Source: Paraliobacillus zengyii
GTDB lineage: Bacteria > Bacillota > Bacilli > Bacillales > Amphibacillaceae
Reading direction: 5' to 3'
Assembly (NCBI RefSeq): GCF_003268595.1
Contig: NZ_CP029797.1
Coordinates: 1,571,501 to 1,635,500, forward strand
Length of the DNA stretch: 64,000 bases
Shown: in pieces, positions 58,442 to 64,000 of the stretch
Layout: the number at the start of each line of letters is the position of its first letter
Position numbering within the stretch: the stretch's first letter is position 1
The notes under the pieces: model-generated
What the model was told of the DNA's origin: nothing
The model's input: the letters and a program-made list of their open reading frames with translations, nothing else
The model's database searches: none
Made by a program: the position numbers and the translations under genes

Positions 58442-61195
58442 ATGGATTATAAAGACACGCTATTAATGCCAAAAACAGAATTCCCAATGCGCGGTAATTT
58501 GCCTAATAAAGAACCGAAAATGCAAGAAAAATGGGATGAGGACAACATGTATCAACAAGTACAAGCGCGTACAGAAGGTAGACCGCTATTTGTTTTACAT
58601 GATGGCCCTCCGTACGCAAATGGTGATTTGCATATGGGTCATGCCTTAAATAAAGTACTTAAAGATTTTATTGTTAAATACAAATCAATGTCAGGATTCC
58701 ATGCGCCATATGTTCCAGGATGGGATACACATGGACTGCCAATTGAGCAAGCATTGGCTAAAAAGAAAGTTAATCGTAAGAAGATGTCAATTGCTGAATT
58801 TAGACAAAAGTGTGCTGAATATGCGCTAAAACAAGTGGACAATCAACGTATTCAATTCAAACAACTTGGTGTACGGGGAGATTGGGATAACCCATATATT
58901 ACATTAGAAAAAGAATATGAAGCTGCACAAATCCAAGTATTTGGTGACATGGCGAAAAAGGGATACATTTATAAAGGGTTAAAACCTGTTTACTGGTCAC
59001 CATCGTCTGAATCTGCATTAGCTGAAGCAGAAATTGAATACCAGGATAAACGTTCAGCATCAATCTACGTGACTTTTGATGTAAAAATTCCAGGTGACTT
59101 GCTCCAAGGAGATGAGAAGTTCATTATTTGGACAACAACACCTTGGACAATTCCTGCAAACTTAGCAATCGCACTGCATCCTGATTTAACATACGCAGTA
59201 GTAAAAGTAAATGATGCGAAGTATATTGTTGCAGAAGAAATGATCGAGCAAGTGAAAGAAACACTAGAATGGGAAAAAACAGAGGTTGTCCAAACATTTA
59301 AAGGGCAAGAAGCAGATCATCTAGTTGCAAAACACCCTTTCTATGACCGTGATTCATTAGTTATTTTAGGTGATCACGTTACGACTGAAAGTGGTACTGG
59401 ACTTGTTCACACAGCGCCAGGACACGGTGAAGATGACTTTATCATTGGTAAGAAGAATGGCTTAGAAGTTCTTTGTCCTGTTGATGAAAAGGGTGTGTTT
59501 ACTGACGAGGCACCTGGATTTGAAGGATTATTTTACGATGCTGCAAATAAAGAAATTACTGAGAAGCTTGAGGAAGTTGGGGCACTACTAAAACTTACTT
59601 TCATTACACACTCGTATCCACATGACTGGCGTACGAAGAAACCGACCATTTTCCGTGCAACAAATCAGTGGTTTGCATCAATTAAAGATTTCCGGGAAGA
59701 TATTCTTGCTGAAATCAACAGAGTTAACTGGGTACCAAAATGGGGCGAAACGCGTCTTTATAATATGGTGCGTGATCGAGAAGATTGGTGTATTTCACGT
59801 CAACGTGCATGGGGAGTTCCTATTCCTGTATTCTACGGGGAAGATCGTCTACCAATTATTACGGATGAAACGATTCAACATGTTTCTAACTTATTCCGTG
59901 AACATGGTTCAAATATTTGGTTTGAATGGGATACGAAAGATTTATTACCAGAAGGATTTACTTCAGTTCAGAGTCCAGGAAATACATTTACAAAAGAAAT
60001 GGACATCATGGATGTATGGTTTGATTCAGGTTCATCTCATCAAGGTGTTCTAAATGAACGTCCTGAATTACAACGTCCAGCTGATGTATATTTAGAAGGT
60101 TCTGATCAATATCGTGGATGGTTTAATTCCTCAATTTCTACAGCAGTGGCTGTAACTGGTAAAGCGCCATTTAATACAATCATTAGTCATGGTTTTGCTT
60201 TAGACGGTAAAGGAAGAAAAATGAGTAAATCGGTAGGTAATGTGGTTGTTCCATCAAAAATCATGAAACAATATGGTGCTGATATTTTACGTTTGTGGGT
60301 TGCATCAGTCGATTATCAAGCAGACGTTCGTATTTCGGATGAAATTATTAAGCAAGCATCAGAAGGTTATCGTAAAATCCGTAATACATTCCGCTTCATG
60401 CTTGGAAATATCGCTGATTTTGATCCGGCTATTCATACGATCAAAGATAAGGATTTGCAAGAAGTAGATCAATATATGCAAGTTCGTTTACAGAGCTTAA
60501 TTAAAAAAGTAACAAAATCATATGAGGAATATGATTTCTCAAGTGTTAATCAAGCAATTCACAATTTCTGTTCGATTGAATTAAGTGCATTTTATTTAGA
60601 TTTTGGAAAAGATGTACTATATATCGAAGCTGAAGATAGTTCAAGACGTCGAAGTATTCAAACAGTTTATTATGAGATCGTTACTAGCTTAGTTAAACTA
60701 TTAGCACCGATTCTTTCGCACACAGCAGAAGAAGTTTGGGAACACATTCCACACGTACAAGAGAAAAGTGTTCAATTAACAGATATGCCTGTTGCCAGAG
60801 AAATTGCTAATCAAGAGCAAATTCAAGCAAAATGGGATCATTTCATGACAATTCGTGATGATGTTCTAAAAGCATTAGAAGAAGCACGAGCTGAGAAAGT
60901 AATTGGTAAATCTTTAGAAGCAAAACTGCAAATTGTTGCAAAAGATGCTGATACAAAAGAATTGCTTACAAGTATGGAGGATATCCATCAATTGTTTATT
61001 GTCTCCGAAGTTGAAGTAGTAGCAGAATTAACGGATGTTAAAGAATTTGAACAAGTTTTTGTTAAAGTTGAAAAACATTGCGCTGAGCGTTGTGAACGTT
61101 GTTGGGTAGCTTCCGAAACAGTTGGAGAAGATCCAGCACATCCAGCACTATGTACAAGATGTGCAGCGATTGTTACAGAACATTATCCCGCATAA
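58442..61195 (+). CDS. ileS: Isoleucyl-tRNA synthetase
   Basis: Class I synthetase of 917 residues (B. subtilis 921). HIGH-type motif [20 protein letters not shown]1 editing domain ([25 protein letters not shown]), KMSKS motif [10 protein letters not shown], and the C-terminal zinc finger CERCW ... CTRC. Start is ATG 58442 ([10 protein letters not shown]) after AAGGAGG; an upstream TTG lies in the T-box terminator. The KMSKS, zinc finger and length fit the bacterial (mupirocin-sensitive) type. Confidence 0.97.
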   Translation: MDYKDTLLMPKTEFPMRGNLPNKEPKMQEKWDEDNMYQQVQARTEGRPLFVLHDGPPYANGDLHMGHALNKVLKDFIVKYKSMSGFHAPYVPGWDTHGLPIEQALAKKKVNRKKMSIAEFRQKCAEYALKQVDNQRIQFKQLGVRGDWDNPYITLEKEYEAAQIQVFGDMAKKGYIYKGLKPVYWSPSSESALAEAEIEYQDKRSASIYVTFDVKIPGDLLQGDEKFIIWTTTPWTIPANLAIALHPDLTYAVVKVNDAKYIVAEEMIEQVKETLEWEKTEVVQTFKGQEADHLVAKHPFYDRDSLVILGDHVTTESGTGLVHTAPGHGEDDFIIGKKNGLEVLCPVDEKGVFTDEAPGFEGLFYDAANKEITEKLEEVGALLKLTFITHSYPHDWRTKKPTIFRATNQWFASIKDFREDILAEINRVNWVPKWGETRLYNMVRDREDWCISRQRAWGVPIPVFYGEDRLPIITDETIQHVSNLFREHGSNIWFEWDTKDLLPEGFTSVQSPGNTFTKEMDIMDVWFDSGSSHQGVLNERPELQRPADVYLEGSDQYRGWFNSSISTAVAVTGKAPFNTIISHGFALDGKGRKMSKSVGNVVVPSKIMKQYGADILRLWVASVDYQADVRISDEIIKQASEGYRKIRNTFRFMLGNIADFDPAIHTIKDKDLQEVDQYMQVRLQSLIKKVTKSYEEYDFSSVNQAIHNFCSIELSAFYLDFGKDVLYIEAEDSSRRRSIQTVYYEIVTSLVKLLAPILSHTAEEVWEHIPHVQEKSVQLTDMPVAREIANQEQIQAKWDHFMTIRDDVLKALEEARAEKVIGKSLEAKLQIVAKDADTKELLTSMEDIHQLFIVSEVEVVAELTDVKEFEQVFVKVEKHCAERCERCWVASETVGEDPAHPALCTRCAAIVTEHYPA

Positions 61196-61208
61196 TACAG
61201 ATTTAAAT

Positions 61209-61246
61209 AAAAACCATCAAATTGCACGTTGATTTGATGGTTTTTT
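61209..61246 (+). terminator. Terminator after ileS
   Basis: AAAAACCATCAAAT/ATTTGATGGTTTTT perfect arms with nine-base loop. Confidence 0.93.
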
Positions 61247-61401
61247 ATAATTATTAATCTTTTGCATGCTAACTGGTAATAAGAAGCGTCAGAATTTATA
61301 GACACTATTAGTACACACGTCAACTTATTCTCTTTTCACTAACATATTTTATTTGAATATATTATTTCAGAACTGTTTTTCAGAAAAGGGGGTAGTGGTT
61401 T

Positions 61402-61779
61402 ATGTATTATGTTTATCAGCCCGGTTACTATTATTATCCTGATTATATGTTCGATAGGCCGTATGATCAAAGTATAAGGCAGCAGTTTCCTCCAATTAAT
61501 CCGAACTTATTGTATCAATCAGCAAATGAAACTAGAAGACTCATGAAAGATGCTAATATGGTTCTTGATAAGCTGTCAAATTCAAAGGAATTTAACACCG
61601 AACTTATGTATGCTGCACAATCTTCAAATAAAAAAGAGGTTAATCGCTTAATTAATTCATTGGGTTTAGCATCTGATGTAACAATAGATTTTAATCCAGA
61701 TGGATTACATCTGGAATTTAAATCACAAGTGGAATCAAAAGAGTGTTGTCACCTAAAGATTGCGCTCCGTTGGCGTTAA
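61402..61779 (+). CDS. Tyr-rich small protein of unknown function
   Basis: 125 residues. The N-terminus is Tyr/Pro-rich (MYYVYQPGYYYYPDYMFD), then a helical middle (NETRRLMKDANMVLDKL) and a beta-like end with CCHLKIALRWR. I have an impression of similar small Bacillaceae proteins with a Tyr-rich start and an LRWR-type ending, but no named family. Composition suggests a spore coat or surface role; that is a guess. AAAAGGGGGT precedes the ATG. In B. subtilis lspA-region genes follow ileS, not this one. Confidence 0.65.
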   Translation: MYYVYQPGYYYYPDYMFDRPYDQSIRQQFPPINPNLLYQSANETRRLMKDANMVLDKLSNSKEFNTELMYAAQSSNKKEVNRLINSLGLASDVTIDFNPDGLHLEFKSQVESKECCHLKIALRWR

Positions 61780-61983
61780 AAGGGATCTTATGTGCTAAAA
61801 GCAAATAAATAAATCAACTTGCTCATTTGAAAAATGGGAGCTATTCATTGGTTGGTTGCGTTTGAACTATATTTATTCTATTACATGTCCATATTAAAAA
61901 AGGCCTACTAGCTAAAAGATTAATACCTATGACGGAATTAACATACATTGCGAGGTAACTTACCTTAAGTCACAATGTTGATT

Positions 61984-62092
61984 AACTGCGACATAACAGA
62001 ATTCCCTGACCTGCTTCTCAAGTGAAATTGACTCCCTTTCCGCAGGCACGGCTTCAGCTAACTCGGAAACAAAGTACGTTTCCGAGTGGATC
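61984..62092. repeat. Composite palindromic element, copy 5, left part
   Basis: AACTGCGAC (61984-61992) and the left half of unit A (CAAGTGAAATTGACTCC, GGCACGGCTTCAGC), then the central hairpin ACTCGGAAAC/GTTTCCGAGT (62061-62087). Interrupted after GGATC by a group II intron; it resumes at 63974. The 61780-61983 stretch shows nothing recognisable. Confidence 0.88.
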
Positions 62093-63973
62093 GTGCGCCC
62101 GGCATGGGTTATAACTAGCTGGTGAAAGTCCACTACAGGTTTGGCAGTAGGAACTGTTAGCGAATGGCAAGGGTGTCTATCGTGAGGTAGAATCTGAAGG
62201 AAGCCGGACGCAAAATCCCGAACTGACGAACAGAAACTGTATATAAGGCTGAATCGGAACGGACGAGTTTGCGATCCCTTACAAAGTCCAATACTGCCCA
62301 AATTCCGTACAGTAAATACAGCAGTTACATGGGAGGAAAGTTATAACTCTTACCCGGGGAGGTCTCACGAAGGTCTAATAAGACAATTGTATTAGTGATA
62401 ATACGATGAATTGTGAGAAGTCAGCAGACGCCATAGTAGTTTCTCAATGAAACGAAGGGCAGAACAACCTTAAATCTTGGAAAACAGGGAGGTGTAGACA
62501 TCGCCGCCTAAGCACAGAAAACAGTGTGGTAAAGACCGAATAGATGGCTACCTATGAGTAAATACGTTGGAAACGGAAGGATTCATAGGAGTGTGCAGGC
62601 ATGTCGCATAAGAAATGAAAGAACAAGATAGTATCAACTTAATCGAAAAAGTGATAAAAACGGATAACCTCTGGAAAGCACATGATAAAGTGAAAAGCAA
62701 TAAAGGTGCCCCAGGAATAGATGGGATCACAATAGATGAATTGGAAGATCACATGAAGGGATACTTTGATCACCTACAAAGGAAATTAAGGGATGGAACT
62801 TACGCCCCCCAACCGGTTAAAAGAGTAGCTATTCCAAAGGCAGATGGTTCCAAAAGATATCTAGGGATTCCATGTGCACTTGATAGAGTAGTTCAACAAG
62901 CGATCTTACAAGTCATAGATCCCATCATTGACCCGTATTTTTCTAAATATAGTTACGGCTTCCGGAAAGGGAAAGATGCTCATCAAGCTATTCAAAAAGC
63001 GCAAACCTATTATGAAGAAGGTTACCGAACAATTGTAGACTGTGATCTAAAAAGTTATTTTGATACCATTCATCACCAACGATTGCAATCCTACTTGGAA
63101 TACTTCATCAAAGATAAGATCGTCTTGAAATTGATCTGGAAGTTCCTATGCTCCGGCATTATAGATAGGAACATCTTTATCGAAACCAACGAAGGAGCAC
63201 CGCAAGGTGGCCCACTATCACCAATTTTAGCGAATGTCTATCTCAATCAATTAGATCGCGAACTGGAGAAACGAGGACATCGATTCATTCGATATGCCGA
63301 TGATTTCATTATCTTTGTGAAGAGTCCACGAGCTGGAGAGAGAGTGATGATAAATATCACCGCATTTTTGGAGGGGAAACTTCAATTAACGATTAATCAG
63401 AAGAAAAGTCACGTAACTTCAGCGACAAAAGCGACCTTTCTGGGTTTCCAACTACTAGACTACATGGGAAAGTAGGGTGCCGGCCAAGTCGGTCGGCGAA
63501 GCAGAAGTTCAAAGAGAAACTTAGAACAATGACAAGTCTCAAAAGACCAGGAAAATTCGAAGAAATTGTTGCAGAGATTAATCAAACGATAGTTGGTTGG
63601 ATTAACTACTTCGGAATAGGTTATATGAAGGCATTTATAAAAGAAACCCAACAGTGGTTAAACCGTCGATTAAGACAATTGATATGGAAAAGATGGAAGA
63701 AAACAAAGACGAAGTACAAAAGACTTCGGAAATATGGGATATCACATGTGGATGCGATCAAACTCGCTAGCTCAAGGAAAGGGTATTGGCGATTAGCATT
63801 CAACCATATTATCCATCAAGCCATCTCCATAGAACGTTTAGGGAAATGGGGTCTAAAGGATATGAATATCCTTTACCATATAAGATACTTAAAAGGTTGA
63901 ACCGCCGTATACGGATCCGTACGTACGTACGGTGGTGTGAGAGGTCGGGGCTGTGAAGCCCCTCCTACTCGAT
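62093..63973 (+). mobile_element. Group II intron, probable bacterial class C
   Basis: Complete 1881-bp intron. The 5' end GTGCGCCCGGCATGGG fits GUGYG; the 3' end is AT (AY). Domain V is visible as ACCGCCGTA/TACGGTGGT arms (63901-63936), and domain VI as GGGGCT/AGCCCC (63947-63962). Both boundaries are exact because the interrupted repeat is continuous in copy 4: GTGGATC joins TTCAGCCCG. Insertion is five bases past an inverted repeat, and the intron is short with no endonuclease domain, all class C traits. Splicing and mobility in trans may remain possible although its protein gene is broken. Confidence 0.93.
62615..63900 (+). pseudogene. ltrA: Group II intron reverse transcriptase/maturase, frameshifted
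   Basis: Intron-encoded protein of about 425 residues in two frames. Part 1 (62615-63475) holds RT motifs: KVKSNKGAPGIDGITIDEL, SYGFRKGKDAHQAIQKA, VDCDLKSYFDTIHH, EGAPQGGPLSPILANVYLN and the catalytic RYADDFIIF. It stops after FLGFQLLDYMGK. Part 2 in the next frame continues without loss: KVGCRPSRSAKQKFKEKLRT, then maturase domain X (GWINYFGIGYMKAFIKETQQW) to the end. One missing G in the GGG before AAAG at about 63466-63471 restores the frame (MGKVGCRP). No HNH endonuclease follows. Could be a real mutation or a sequencing slip. Confidence 0.9.
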
Positions 63974-64000
63974 TTCAGCCCGTGCTGTTCCTGCAGGAGT
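63974..64000. repeat. Composite palindromic element, copy 5, right part
   Basis: TTCAGCCCGTGCTGTTCC and CTGCAGGAGT continue unit A after the intron; the window ends inside it. Confidence 0.9.

Noticed and set aside
59622..60053. 143-residue frame inside ileS
   Set aside because: Out-of-frame shadow of the synthetase with no ribosome site.
63460..63530. Programmed frameshift in the intron protein
   Set aside because: No slippery heptamer of the usual type or downstream stimulator stands out, and such proteins are normally in one frame; a deletion or read error is simpler.

Overview
The window is chromosomal DNA from a low-GC, spore-forming member of the Bacillaceae. Gene content and order follow the Bacillus subtilis 110-145 degree region closely: def/ykyA/pdh, speA-yktA-yktB-suhB, ylaI-ylaN-ftsW, the ylb cluster, the mra/dcw cell-division cluster, spoIIG-sigG, the ylm cluster, divIVA and ileS. 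Sporulation genes (spoVD, spoVE, spoIIGA, sigE, sigG, gerR-like, ylbJ, ylaJ), a meso-DAP MurE and a bacillithiol enzyme (BshC) all fit. The AT-rich composition and a GC-rich intergenic repeat family point to the halotolerant Oceanobacillus/Gracilibacillus/Virgibacillus side of the family. That placement is inference; no species can be named from the sequence alone.

Layout: 1-6.9 kb, peptide deformylase (partial), lipoprotein YkyA and the four-gene pyruvate dehydrogenase operon, whose E2 carries two near-identical lipoyl domains. 7-16.8 kb, a deacetylase lipoprotein, arginine decarboxylase, small yktA/yktB/suhB/yla genes, ftsW, and haem O synthase with the DUF420 protein CtaM, but no ctaA, pycA or ctaC-G. 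16.8-28.5 kb, an AI-2E family permease and ylbB-ylbN/rpmF, including rsmD with its leader RNA, coaD, the SepM-like protease YlbL and TmcAL. 28.7-31.6 kb, a GerR/RsfA-type regulator, a DUF3397 protein and bshC. 31.7-50.9 kb, the division and cell-wall cluster mraZ-rsmH-ftsL-pbpB-spoVD-murE-murF-mraY-murD-spoVE // divIB-ylxW-ylxX-sbp-ftsA-ftsZ; murG and murB are absent between spoVE and divIB. 51.2-61.2 kb, spoIIGA-sigE-sigG, ylmC-ylmH, divIVA and T-box-controlled ileS. 61.4-64 kb, a Tyr-rich small protein and a group II intron.

The most unusual content is non-coding. At least five loci (about 8.0, 18.0, 25.6, 44.7 and 62 kb) carry a GC-richer composite element. In the fuller copies a roughly 135-bp imperfect palindrome is followed by a spacer and a second palindromic unit in inverted orientation, flanked by AACTGCGAC / GTCGCAGTT. 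The outer and central arms differ between copies but stay complementary within each copy, which indicates a conserved fold. The copies sit where gene order departs from B. subtilis. The last copy is split by a complete 1881-bp group II intron that looks like bacterial class C, inserted just after the element's central hairpin. Its reverse transcriptase gene has a one-base frameshift.

How the genes work together: the pdh operon feeds acetyl-CoA. The dcw cluster builds lipid II and the divisome, with its own MraZ operator. spoIIG-sigG, spoVD, spoVE, ylbJ and gerR serve sporulation. RsmD, RsmH, TmcAL, YlmH, L32 and IleS serve translation. Most operons end in strong hairpin terminators, several of them shared by convergent genes and overlapping the stop codons.
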